Source: Gymnothorax reevesii (lineage: Eukaryota; Chordata; Actinopteri; Anguilliformes; Muraenidae). From it: DNA of 64,000 nucleotides. A model generated the notes under the pieces. The model saw only the letters and a program-made list of their open reading frames with translations. It was not told where the DNA came from and did not search any database. The stretch is taken from contig CM056587.1 of NCBI GenBank assembly GCA_029721435.1, positions 12,297,167 through 12,361,166 on the forward strand, read 5' to 3'. A program made the position numbers and the translations under genes. This document shows, one piece after another, positions 45,810-57,269 of the stretch. Within the stretch, counting starts at the first letter, position 1, and each line of letters begins with the position of its first letter.

Positions 45810-47090
45810 CAAAAACAAAACCACAAAACAGACTCTCTTAATAAACAGCAAACTTGGTCTGTAAAACTTTTCTCTTCGCAATTCTAGTCACTCTGTTTGT
45901 CATGATCGTCTAACGGTGCATAAAGGTTCAGGTCTCCATACAGCACAACAGCTTCATAGATAAGAACAGGGGCAGCCAGTGCTTTCTGCATGGTAACGCA
46001 AAATACCTGCATATTGTTGGGTGTGGACAATATGTCTAAAACAGAAGAGTAGCCAATAATAGATTCATCTCAGAGAAACGTCATCAGACAGTGATTTGGA
46101 GGTAAGTTGACCAGCCTAAATTTATTATTTGAAAAGCACTGTTCAGAGCAGCAAAAAAAAAATTAAAAACTATGATGCTTAAGTTACCACGGATGATTAA
46201 CTTTAGCTAGCCTACTGAAATAAAACACTCTGTAGCCTAGTTAGAAGGATCCGCAATTGTGAGACAACTCCATTGTACTGTATTGGGTGAGCGAAATCGA
46301 TTTTAATAAATCAAAGTACATCGTAAGTGGGAGAACAATGACGTCTCCAGAATTACTGAGAGCACCTTTAAACTTTATCTTTCCTTGACTAACTCAGTAA
46401 TGGATACACACAGGTGATGATGTTAACCTGCCCCCTGCTGGAGATGGGGGTGAAGGAACTGCTAAGGAGGTACGAAGCTGAGAGAAAAGGGAAATGTCTC
46501 AGATTCAGACCAGAGCTCAAAAGCAGAATCTGATAGTTCCTGAAGTGGGTCAGTAATTAACTGATCAACTATTATTCAGAAAATCAACTCACCAGGTTCA
46601 ATGGCTCTGAACTGCTTGTAACGCTAAAACATGACCCAAAAAGACCCTGATACCCAAATACTCTCATAAAGATGACACTCCCTCTAGCAGCTTAGCTGAG
46701 TGGCAGTCTGCTTTCTGATTGGATGAGCAGACTTAAAGCCAAAACACTGCCTTTGGGCTGGGTTTACAAGCAGTCGAGAAGCCAAAAGCTGTGATCTGAA
46801 TTTTTCTGGAAGTCACATTCAATAAACACACGCCACGCAGAGTGATCAGTCCAAAAGTGCATTTACTACTGAAACTAAAAGTAAACCTTCAAAAGCAGAG
46901 GTGGCTAACCTTGATGACTGAGAGCTGCAGTGTTTGCTGGATTTTGTTCTGATCTGGTTTCTTAAGCCTTTAACCATTTTAAGCTGAATAAGAAAGGTCA
47001 GGACACGCTGATCACCCTGGCAATGCAGGCAATGTCTGACACACCCTTCAGACCACTGTTAGGTTGAAGCTTTGCAGATCCTTGCCTCAT
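45810..47090. other. Intron, no feature recognised
   Basis: Unassigned intron between two slc4a3 exons. The A-run near 46150 and GC-poor sequence carry no clear element end. Confidence 0.4.
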
Positions 47091-47093
47091 ATA

Positions 47094-47382
47094 CATTGCA
47101 AAAACAGAAAATTAAGTCCACCTTACCAAGCGATTTAACCTTGTATTAGACTTAAAACACTTATTACTACTACCTTTTTTCTCAGAAAGACAAAACGTTT
47201 CCCAATGGGGTGAGATAATTTTGACTTATTTCTAGATTTGCCAATGGGATTAGAAAATTTCACTTGTCAAGCACATGGTAACTTAAAATATGCTCATATT
47301 TTCTTCTTGAGAGAAAAAAACTGGGAAGTTAGGTCTTATATTGTGACTAAACGACTTGTTAAGACAAACACTTTTTGCAGTG
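47094..47382. mobile_element. hAT-like MITE, copy 2
   Basis: Inverted ends are CATTGCAAAAA and TTTTTGCAGTG. The interior (AAGTCCACCTTACC, TTTTGACTTATTTCTAGATT, GCCAATGGGA) is homologous to 38762-39022. It lies only about 65 bp from exon 47448-47604, on its donor side. Confidence 0.65.
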
Positions 47383-47447
47383 CGAGATTCAGATTCCAAT
47401 ATTACAGCACAGTCTCAGTGAGAAGATGTTAGCGGAGGGTTATTTAC

Positions 47448-47604
47448 ATTCAAAGTCCTTCTCATTGTAGCAGCGGCCCATTTTCTCGCCACTGCTGGTA
47501 ACCGTTTCAGAGATGATGTCCCCGAACCTCTCCACAGAGAGCGCCCTCTCCCAGTCTTCCTCCTCCTCTCCATCGTCTGTGCCTTTATCTTCTTCTGCCA
47601 GAAT
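47448..47604 (-). CDS. slc4a3: slc4a3 exon (most upstream readable exon)
   Basis: The acceptor CTGTTGCAG is followed by 52 codons: ILAEEDKGTDDGEEEEDWER, ALSVERFGDIISE and, at the end, GRCYNEKDFE plus T. The acidic run followed by [LV]xRFGD[IL]IS and the SYxExDFE-type end are shared by AE2 and AE3 N-termini. The donor is GTAAAT, and the T plus AT of exon 45552-45802 makes Tyr (DFEYHRH). It starts in phase 0, so a further exon carrying the start codon is required upstream (higher coordinates); I could not identify it with confidence. Confidence 0.92.
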
Positions 47605-48360
47605 CTGCAACAGGAAGGCAGCTGTCATCAAGAGTCAGAATACTGCTGCTCTGTGACACTGCACTGCAGTGTCTGAAGCAGCATGCTAACCGCTGTGTAC
47701 GTGTCAAGGCAATGTCAACTGGAAACACCCCTGATCGTTAGTATTTAGTCAGGAAAAAGATGACAGCATTGAGAACATCTGCCAGTGATATTAGCATAAA
47801 ACTGTAATTTCTAATAATAGAAATGTTAATTGTTAAACACATTCTTGAAATGCTTGAAATTAAATGCTCCTCATTGCGTAAAGACCATTAACAGATTTAA
47901 ATAATATTAATTGATTTTTTAAAAATTAATTCAAAGTGTGTTTTGAAAATCTTCATAGAACTGTGGGAAAACCAGAGATTTTTCCAGGGGTTTATTGAAA
48001 GCCTAAAGCTGTAGCAGGTAAAGCCCTCTCTCCCATCATGCTCCTGGTGGGAGTCTGGGAGCAGTGTCTCATGGGAAAGGGAGTGTTTCCCTCTCAGACA
48101 GTGGAATTGGGTGGGGCTACGTCTCACTGTTAACTCCGCAGGTCCCCAGTTGGAGGACCCTTTAATCTGAGCTTTGAAGTTGGGTGTGGGCAAGGGGTTA
48201 GAGCACGGGGCAGGGGGTGCATTAAAGGTCACTCACCCTACAGGATGGCCCAGACAGAGCCACACATGCCCTGACACACTTTCAGGAGGAGTCTCCTCTG
48301 AATACAAATTACTGGGAAAAGGCATTTTGGATCTATAGCCAAACCATAACAGATTAATAT
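47605..48360. other. Intron, no feature recognised
   Basis: No exon or repeat that I can support. Confidence 0.4.
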
Positions 48361-49165
48361 ACAACCCCAATTCCGAAATAGTTGGAACAAAATGTAAATT
48401 GTGAATTAAAGTAATGCGCAATGACTTTCAAATCACACCAGCCAGTATTTTATTCACAATAGAACAGAGATAACATAGCAAATGTTGAAACTGAGAAATT
48501 TTACAATTTTATACACAAAATGAGCTCATTTCAAATTTGATGGCTGCTACAGGTCTCAAAAAAGTTGGGAAAGGGGCCTGTTTACCATGGTGTAGCATCC
48601 CCTCTTCTTTTTAACACAGAGTGGAGGTGTCTGGGCATTGAGGAGACTAGTTTCTTGAGTTTAGCCACTGGAATTTGATCCCACTCTTGTTCAATACAAG
48701 CTTCCAGCTGCTGGAGAGTATAGGGTCTCCTTTGACGGACTTTTTGTTTAATTACGCGCCAAATGCTCTCAATCGGTGAAAGATCAGGACTGCAGGCAGC
48801 CCAGTTCAGCACACAGACTCTTCTACTACGTAGCCATGCTGTTGTAATAGCTGCATTATGTGGTTTTGCATTGTCCTGCTGAAATAAGCAAGGCCTTCCC
48901 TGGAATAGATGTCGTCTGTAGGAGAGCATATGTTGCTCTAAAGCCTTTATATACCTTTCAGCATTGATGGTACTTTTTAGAACATGCAAGTGTCCCACAC
49001 CATATGCACGAATGTATCCCCATACCATCAGGGATGCTGGCTTTTGAACTGAACACTGATAACAGGAGGGGTGGTCTTTCTCCTCTTTAGCCCAGAGGAC
49101 ACGATGCCCATGATTTCAAACAAGAATGTTAAATTTGTGCTCGTCTGACCATTGAATATTAATTG
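48361..49165 (-). pseudogene. Tc1-like transposase, 5'-truncated
   Basis: The minus strand has WSDEHKFN (first catalytic Asp), a stop, then an open frame from 49028 with LMVWGYIRAYG, FQQDNAKPHN and SPDLSPIESIW. The D-to-E spacing is 34, giving DD34E. The 3' end of the element carries ACAACCCCAATTCC at 48361, a terminal sequence frequent in fish. The DNA-binding half and the other terminus are missing beyond about 49165. Confidence 0.85.
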
Positions 49166-49169
49166 AATT

Positions 49170-49475
49170 GAATATGGTATTGAATATGGGCATTGTTTCC
49201 TCAAGAACATAAAATACTTGGTCAAAGATTTGTCCAAGATGGGAAATGGATATCAAGTATCTTGTACATTAAATTTACCCTGCAAACTGAATCGATCCGT
49301 CTCCCTGTGAAGTTAGATCCAACAACAGATCCATTAAACATTGATTTTAGGATAATATTTCTCTTAAAATCCAGGGATCTGATAATGCGTGGAATACAGC
49401 AGCAGTATCTTGGCAGAAGTAGATAATTAATAGAAGGATAAACACAAAACAAACTAAGAGGGGAACCTGATGTAT
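49170..49475. other. No feature recognised
   Basis: AT-rich spacer between two Tc1 remnants. Confidence 0.35.
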
Positions 49476-49479
49476 TCGA

Positions 49480-51085
49480 TTATGAAAAGAACATTGTTCC
49501 AGTCAAAAATGTTCTTCTGGCTTGTCTATTGAGCCATTAAGAGGTGGACTTGCTTGTCAGCTTCAGATCATTGTCCTGCTGCATAACCCAACTGCTTTTG
49601 ACCTTTAGGTCATTAACTTAGAACTGGACAGTATCTTTCAGGATTTTATGATAAAGAGCAGAATCCATGGCTTCATAAATATAAGAACGTCATCCAGGTG
49701 CTGCAGCATTAAAGAAGCCGCTGACCCTTGCACTCCCACCACAGAGCTTGACTGTTAATATGATGTTATTATTGTTGAATACTCTGTTAGCCTTACACCA
49801 GATGTAATGACACCCACATCTACCACAAAAAGTGCAGCTTTTGAGTCTTTTGACTTTGCTGAATATCATCCCAGAGGTCTTAGGTTCAGCTCGATGTTTC
49901 TTTGAGCAAATGAGAGATGAGCCTTCGTGTTCTTTTTGGTCAGCAATGGTTTCCCCATAGGCGTAGGAACGGGGGGGGGGGGACGTGTCCCCTCCAATAT
50001 TGGAGACAGGCACATTTGTCCCACCCAAAAATTATACCTCAGAGGAGAAAAATATTTGATTTTGAAATTTTTGACTTACGTGCTTTGACTATGAAAGCAC
50101 AACACAGCCTCATGTACCTGGCCAAAACCCCCCCTCCCCCACCGGCTCTGAGAGTGTTTGGCGGGAGACAGCAGCAGTCGACAGCAGGCGGTCTGATGAC
50201 AGAAACTCTTTTCACTATTTCCACTGTACTGTAAGGGTCAATGAATGAAACATGTTCGCTAGTTTCAACTAGCGAACTAAACTTGGTTTCTGTCACATGT
50301 TGGTTAGCAATCGGGTCGCTAGTAGTAGTAGCTAAACATAAGCTAGGTGGACATGTTAAATTATGAGGTGAATTTCAGTGGAGATATCCCTTGAAGGTGC
50401 CATTTTTAATTAATTATTTTATATGCAGGAACAGCATATAAAACAGCAAGCTAGAGAAACAGAGCAAGCTGTTGGGGACACAGGTGTATCAGGGCTTCAG
50501 GTGAGGTCATAATTATGACTTGTTCTGTGGAATTATAGGGAAAGCATTAAAGTTAGTCTCATGATGTTTGGCAAATATAACCTTTAAAAGTCAAAATGTC
50601 CAAACCAACTTTGGCTCAGTGGGGGAAATGAAAGAAACACGTAATCGTAAATCTAACATGATCCAGTCCGATTAATGCTCCGTTTGCGGTTTGTCCATAG
50701 TTGGCGGTCCATTTTGAGCTGTTTATCACGGCTGTAATTGCGTCACCGCATTTTATGATGCTTAATAGAGAGGAATGCGAGCTGGCTTGCCAAGTTTACG
50801 TATGTGACATCTTTGTATGAAAATTTTGGAGGCACCTTACGTAGCCTAATTAAAAAAAACGGAGAAACACTCATTCAAATAATCTCTGTATCCAGTCAAA
50901 TTAAAAAATATTTTCCAGCTTGCGCGCTACGTGCGCTCGTATCACATACATGTCCCTACCAATTCTCACATTAAACCGATGCCCTTGGTCCCCCCCAATT
51001 TTAAACTCATTCCTACGCCCTTGGGTTCAGACCTCTCATGGATGCCATTTTCCCCATCTCTATCCTATTGAGGTATCGTGAACAC
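49480..51085 (-). pseudogene. Second Tc1-like remnant, interrupted by a TIR element
   Basis: Minus-strand pieces in shifting frames resemble a Tc1 transposase: KPLLTKKN near 49950, the GGGSVMVWGCF region near 49725, and VMQQDND.K.TSKSTS near 49570. The matching sequence resumes at about 51030 (CTCATGGATGCCATTTTCCC), after the insertion at 49956-51023. Many stops. Confidence 0.65.
49956..51023. mobile_element. hAT-like non-autonomous element nested in Tc1
   Basis: Ends are CATAGGCGTAGGAA at the left and, inverted, CAAGGGCGTAGGAA at the right, each followed by a G-run. Flanks GGTTTCCC and GGTTCAGA share only their first four bases, so the 8-bp duplication is not clear. Non-coding. Confidence 0.65.
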
Positions 51086-51089
51086 TAAC

Positions 51090-53115
51090 CTTACCTATTT
51101 ATGCACACAATTACACTATTCTATCACTGGATGGCACACTTGGATCAGTGATTGAATATTCACAAGCAAGTCAAGCTCGTACACGGTTTTGAATATGGAA
51201 GAGTTCAGTCCCATCCCTGTTTCCCAGGAGCATTAATTAAACTCCTCAGCAAAGACTGGTGTGCAAACTGCTCAATACACTTGCCCATAGTATTTATCCA
51301 GCAGTTCACAAAAATGATGTCTTGCGACAGAAAAAATTGTTGTCCTTTGTAGCAACCACTTCAGCTATAGTGAGCCAATGATATCCCAATTAAGTAGTTA
51401 AGAAAAATCAGTTTTCTGAAGCAAAAATTCAACATGATATTGGTACTATGTCATTCTACAATCGATTATAGTCATAATAATAATGATAATACTCAAAGTT
51501 GCTTTACAAAAAAAAATAAATCACATACCAAATCGCGCCATTCTCTACTGTGGATTTACGCGTAAATTCCTCCATCAACAAATTCAGTCCTCCCTTATAT
51601 CTTACTATGTACTCTCATTGATTAGCCAGGCACTCAACTCTCACTTCGGTTTGTGCGTAATGCACAGTTATAGTTCATGCCCATGGGAAACTTCCCCAGT
51701 AATGACCTATTGACTGATACGTTTCTTATCCAATTCCAGAGAGTATAAACTAGCCACAGTAACTGAAAGACATTGATTGGGCCATCACAAAAGTATTTAA
51801 ACCTTTGTGTAACAACAAGTTAGGTCATATTCTCTTAATGTTGCACAACTGAAACTGCTGCGAGGGACTTTGTCAATGGGATATTCTGAATGGAACTGGA
51901 CTAGAGGGCTCCTTCCACTGAATAGATCTATGTCTCTGGAGGAGGAATACAATGATGAACGATTTTTGTTCATTATATGAATAAGTAAAATTTTACCTGT
52001 ATATTTTTTAGCTTTTTTTTATTCTCGTTTTACCATGGTCATGATGATAACATGACACTTTGCTCAATGTGGCTCTTTGTTTTGGGCTTTATACCCTATT
52101 CAACAAAATCGAATACCGCAGTTTTGGCTAGTTTATAATGGGAACAGCTCAAGCACTTTAGCAGACCCTCTGCTACATTCGTTGCACCATTCTGTTCAAT
52201 CTAGGGTGGCATATTACCTGCTTAACACACACAGTGGAATGTCTGTTCTGTTATAATAAGGTATATTTCAGATATTGCTGAGTTAGTGAGTTAAATTTGT
52301 TCCTTATAAGGTTTGGAAAGTATTTGTGTATGGTTACAAGCTCGGAAGTGGGAACTGCTAGCTTTTCATTGCAGGGTGAATGTTATGACCGATAAAATAA
52401 GCAGTTCCTTTAATGAGTTTGCGTGCTGGCTTGCAGGACTCTTGAGGAAAAATGGACAAAACTCTAAACTAAATAAAAAAGGTAGGTTTTGGGTTTGGGG
52501 AGGTTAGTGGTGACCATTTATGTCAAGCTGCACCTATATTGATAAACTCATGCTTAATTCAACCAGAAAATCATTAATTCATATGGAATTTCATGCGTAA
52601 AAAGTTGATTTTTGGTAAATATATGATGATTTTATGATATGACAGTGGACCATTTTAAGGGGTCTGAGAGTTGTCTCATTTGGCTCTTCAAGAGTAGATC
52701 ATTTAGAATTTCATGTTCAGATGAAGAATACCCGTGGCTGTGGTCAAGGACATTATGTTCCCAGAAATGTATGATTTTAACCCCCAGCCATTTTTCAATT
52801 CTCAGCATTATTATTATCTTGTAAAAAAATTTTTTATTTTTTAATTTTTTTACAATTTCGGTGCTGAATTTTCATGATTTTTTTATGTGTGCAGTTCTTT
52901 ATCTCTACCAAAATCATGAAAAAAACTGGGATACCCAACAAATATAGCAATCAGGAGGGACAGAAAAACTTCTGACAGCAAAGTAATTTAGAAATAACTG
53001 CTTTATTTTTTAGTTTATATTTTCCAAAACATCTCAAGTTTTTATGGATATGAGATTGAAAATCTGAAATATTTTCTCACCATATTCATTTCATTGAGGC
53101 ACTCACCTGAGACTG
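51090..53115. other. No feature recognised
   Basis: AT-rich sequence upstream of slc4a3's readable exons. Poly-T/poly-A runs near 52830. No gene supported. Confidence 0.4.
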
Positions 53116-53119
53116 AATA

Positions 53120-53770
53120 CAGAAATTTAACAAGCTCCTTTGTGGAACATCATGTTATAGACAATATACAGTGTTTCAAATATAACCCTCTCAAATCCCC
53201 TGGACATTATTCCCACGAGGCTCTACTAATGATGACTAAGGAAATGAGTCCAGCCCTACTTTCTATTCTCAACATCACCCTTTGTGCTGCACATGTCCCT
53301 GATTATTTTAAACAAGCACTGGTGCTGTCACTTCTCATGAAGCCAAACCTTGATGAAAGAAATCAGGCAAGTACTTCTTCATGGCAGTGCATGCATGACA
53401 GCTCTCTAACCCAACATAATAAATTTAAAATTAAACCAGAATTACCACCTGATGATTGTATATCTCTGCCAACCAGTCAAGCAGCAGTTTACATCCATGT
53501 TTGTCCGGACACATGTATGTAACATATGTACAGAGGACTTTGAGAGAATTGAAAGATATTTGGTGCATTTTAAAGTGAAACAGAAGTTATCACTATACTA
53601 ATGTACATGATTCCAGAGACTGATTTCCAGTGAGAAACATGCTCTCTCCACTCTGAGATTGGTTTTACACAGGAGCATAGAGCTCTGGTAGACAGCATTG
53701 TCACATGGTGCAACAACAATCACCTGAAACTCTCAGCAAAACCAAACAGAATGTGATGTTTATGAACAAA
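53120..53770 (+). pseudogene. LINE reverse transcriptase remnants
   Basis: Plus strand: PLKSPGHYSHEALL...SPALLSILNITL...LVLSLLMKPNLDERN matches the start of an L2/Rex-type RT. About 300 bp further on, ALVDSIVTWCNNNHLKLSA resembles the segment after the catalytic motif. The region between, including the YADD part, is not recognisable. Confidence 0.55.
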
Positions 53771-53869
53771 CTTCAGGCTGGTTTGACAAATCCAAATAAT
53801 CTTTAGTATGATGCTAACATTTCAAACAACAAAACTCCCAAGATTTTACGACAAGCAGTTCAATAGTTA

Positions 53870-54545
53870 AGAAAGATATATGCTAAGCCAATCAACAAAG
53901 GGGGCAGGAGTTCATCAACTGAAATGTGAGCTTTTAATGAAAACAAAAATGCAACTATCTCAATGTCACACAGATCAACAGTAGCATGGAAGAAAAGCTA
54001 AGCCAAATAGGAAAGGGTCAAGGCTTTGAAGATTGATATGTAACCCCTACCTGTGTCAAAAAACAATGCCAAACTGCAGGTCATTGTCAATTCACATCTG
54101 ACTTTGGAAATGAACATGTGACTCTTTTCTGAGTCCAGTAACCCAACAGAACTCTCAATGACAAACGGGAAAAGGGTGGGGCTTTTACAATTAGCATGTG
54201 ACCCTTCTCTGAGTCCTTGAACCAAATCCTGGGCTTCAAAATTAAAATGTGACCCTTTCCTGAACAACCCAGGCCCTTTCAACTATTTATGACAGGCGTT
54301 TCAATAGGGATGAAGGATCAAATATCAACCAATCAGAGAAGGGGGTTGGGGCTTTTTCAGTTAACATCTGAATCTCTCCTGAGTCTAATACCAAAACCCC
54401 TTAGCAGGGCTTCAACAACCCAGTCCAAAACTCTCTATGAAAAATGGTTCAGTTGTTCTGAAGCATCAAATATTAACCAATTAGGAAAGGGGGTGGGGCT
54501 TGACCAATTACTTTTGTAAAACGTGATTCTTTCCTGAGTCCAGCA
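53870..54545. repeat. Degenerate long-unit tandem repeat
   Basis: Blocks of the form CCAATYAGRRAAGGGGGTGG...GGCTTT...ACATGTGAYYCTTTCCTGAGTC recur near 53890, 54005, 54160, 54330 and 54480, with a spacing of 110-180 bp. Confidence 0.6.
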
Positions 54546-54549
54546 GTTC

Positions 54550-55730
54550 AATCCCCAATTACAAATAATACATAATTTATAAAATATCAATGATCCCCTA
54601 TTTATGTTATACGTTGGATGGAGTGATGAAAAAATATGATAATAGTCCATGTATCTGTGTGCATGTGTATGGCAGGAGGCAAGAGACATTAAAATCCATC
54701 CTTTGGGAAAGCCTTAAGTGTGAAGTAAGTTTGAAACCTGAAAGTTGCAAGATTTGGAAAATTACCAATGTTTAATGGAGGATAGAGAGATAAAGAAAGA
54801 AAAGAAATAGGGGGCAGAGCTCCATGAACAGCAACATCCACCGTTTGGGACAGTCTGGAGCTGTCTAGAAAGTTTGGAGGCTCTAGCCATCAAATTGAGC
54901 TATTGAAAATGAATGGAAGTCTATCAAACTGAAGAATCATGGATGAAATAGGAGGGATAGAAATGATTGATCGTCAAGAAAACTTGAAAAATGACAAATC
55001 TGACCCAACACAAAGCTGCACAGCAAGTTTGATGTTTCTAGCTCTGAAAATGTCGGAGTATGAGCAGTTTTAATAAACGGCCCATGAAAAGTTTATGGGG
55101 ACCAAGTATGGGATAGAACTGATCATTACTTTTTCCTTTAACCTCAAAAAATGTAATCAGGTGATCCTTGAGTCCCAGTGGATGATTGTCCCAATCTTGA
55201 AAATAAATTCCTCCCTGTGTTTCGGAGATATTGTGTTTACAATATTGGGACAGACGGACATGTGCGTGGCTGGAAGAAAACCCCAAAAACGTAAAGTCTC
55301 CAGCCACGGCTGCGGCTGGAGCGGAGGCAGAGAGATCAAGATTGTCCTTGAAGGCAAGACTTTCAACTTGAATTCCTTAAGTCAAAATATGGTGGACACC
55401 ATGTTGAAATTATAACCATTTTTGTACTTAGCCCCCAAATTTTAGGGAATTCAAAATCAATGAGACAAACGAGCCTAATGATTAAAGGAATTCTCATTTT
55501 TAATGCTCGGTTGTGGATCCTTCACAATCAATGACTGCCTGAACATGAAATACCTGCTTAATTGGATTCAGGTCAGGTGACAGATTTGGGAGTTGTACGC
55601 TTGGGCATTTTAGTTTGATTTAATTACACTTTTCCACCATAATTCAAATTTCACACTTCAAATAAACTCTTTACTTCTTCTGCTTCCTTTAAAATGAAAT
55701 ATCAAAATAAATATTAAAAGAGTAACTGGC
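54550..55730. other. No gene recognised
   Basis: Sequence with some resemblance to dispersed fish repeats (around 54830-55080 and 55100-55420). No supported coding region. Confidence 0.35.
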
Positions 55731-55734
55731 CATG

Positions 55735-55935
55735 AACAACTGTGTAGTCAGGTGCCCAGTTAAATTTGGTCCCTTAAAAAGAGGGGAATACCCACAATTT
55801 ATAGTTGAAAATCTGCTCTTTGAGCTCATATAAATTAATTTATTCCCATTCCATTATGCTGTGGTAGACAGCAAAAACAAGAATAACAAAATAATAATTT
55901 AGTCACTGTCTAAGTATTTGTAGACCTGTCTATAT
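55735..55935. mobile_element. Tc1/mariner-like terminal fragment
   Basis: AAATTTGGTCCCTTAAAAAG, then ATTCCATTATGCTG, then TCACTGTCTAAGTATTTGTA and GACCTGTCTAT follow the order of a common fish Tc1-like 3' end. No transposase nearby. Confidence 0.45.
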
Positions 55936-55939
55936 GTGT

Positions 55940-56680
55940 CTGCAAAATACAGCAAGAGCTTGGTAAACATCCTCTGGACATCACATTACTAGCCATGACT
56001 GCAGGACAAGAAAAATAATAAGTGGCCGTACTGAGTTTTCAATATTACATTCACAGCCCTGTTTGCACTGCAGTCGCTCAAAATTGTCCCTGCAATCAGT
56101 CAGAGACTGTGTGTCATGTGGTGGGAGAATGCAGGGCATTGTGCAGGTGTGTTTCACTCGCCCAGAGCAACAGTGGAACGAGGCATGACTGGTGCGTGAA
56201 ACTGGTAGTGAGGGACACTGTGGACTCTGTGGAACCTTCACATGCAGACAGGCCTGTGTGTTTCTGTGAACAGCAAATGCCACCCTGATAGACCACCAGG
56301 CTCAAATCCTGCAAACTAATATCTGAAACCTCTGCAAAAACAAAGACCTTGGGTCTGCCCTTTGAGTGGGCCTGTCTACGGTGAAAACATACAGAATGTG
56401 CCCATGCGTCATCACACATAAAATATTTGTGAAGGCATCAAGTACAAATTGACATTTCAAGACATTTGGACGTCTTTGACTTTTTGCTATAGTTTCTTGT
56501 CTATACCTATAAAGTGTTTGACGTCAAAAAATTAGTGATTCTCCTATTAGTTTCAATGGAATCATGTAAAAAGTAAATCGTTATCGCAGATCAAGTAAAA
56601 AGTTCCCAACTTAAAAAGGCTTTAACTCAAAATCACAAAGTGTCATGAAAAAAGCAATTTTCGTTTGATGCATTTGCATT
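55940..56680. other. No feature recognised
   Basis: Unassigned sequence. Confidence 0.35.
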
Positions 56681-56684
56681 CTTG

Positions 56685-56840
56685 TATCTTGAATGTCACT
56701 AGTTGGCAAGGGGTAAATTCTGCTCAAACATCTGGCAGTTTTGTTTCGCTCAAAGAATCGTTACAAAGTGGAATAGCTTGCCCACTCATGCGGCAGAGAC
56801 TAAGACTTTGCACGTTTTCCAGACCAGGCGTGCTATGTAT
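56685..56840 (+). pseudogene. CR1-type LINE C-terminal fragment
   Basis: Plus strand, FCFAQRIVTKWNSLPTHAAETKT followed by FQTR. It resembles the FFTQRVVxxWNSLPxxVVEAxxLxxFKxRLD tail of CR1-like LINEs; compare the copy at 60205-60880. Confidence 0.6.
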
Positions 56841-56929
56841 GGACCAGAAGGTGTGTTTCAGTGGACGGAGATGCCAATCTTATTGGGATGAAGGTCTTGT
56901 TCTTATCATGTCTTTTAAGCTCTAGAGCA

Positions 56930-57265
56930 TGCATGGGATCTATGGTCTGGTATCTGATAAGGCTCCATTCCCACTCATGGATGAGCTCTATGGCTTTGTA
57001 TCTGTGAAGGTAAGGCTCTAATGCATTGATAGGCTCCATAGTCTGGTACATGTTTTGGCTCAAATGCATGAATGGGATCCATGGTCTGATGTCTGTTAAG
57101 GGTCTAGTGCATGAATGAGATCTATGGTCTGGTATCCGTAACGGCTCCATTTCCACTCACGGATGAGCTCTATGGTCTTGTATCTGTGACGGTACTTCTC
57201 TCGTGCATTGATGGGCTCCACGGTCTGGTATTGGTTAAGGCTCTGCTCCAGCTCCCACAGTTGCT
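56930..57265. repeat. Degenerate ~42-bp minisatellite, inverted relative to 41865-43130
   Basis: Units such as CTCTATGGTCTGGTATCTGT and GGCTCCATTCCCACTC recur with an internal duplication of about 180 bp. The complement contains CCATGCATGCTCTAGAGC and ATACCAGACCATAGA, as in the other array. Confidence 0.7.
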
Positions 57266-57269
57266 GCAC

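Noticed and set aside
1565..47604. Assignment of the host gene to slc4a2 or slc4a1
   Set aside because: EDNPGVRRHLVKK, PTDEAEAQML, TTLPGIAHLVVET and the KE-K.LH junction fit AE3 better, and the alternative first exon fits the AE3 cardiac promoter layout.
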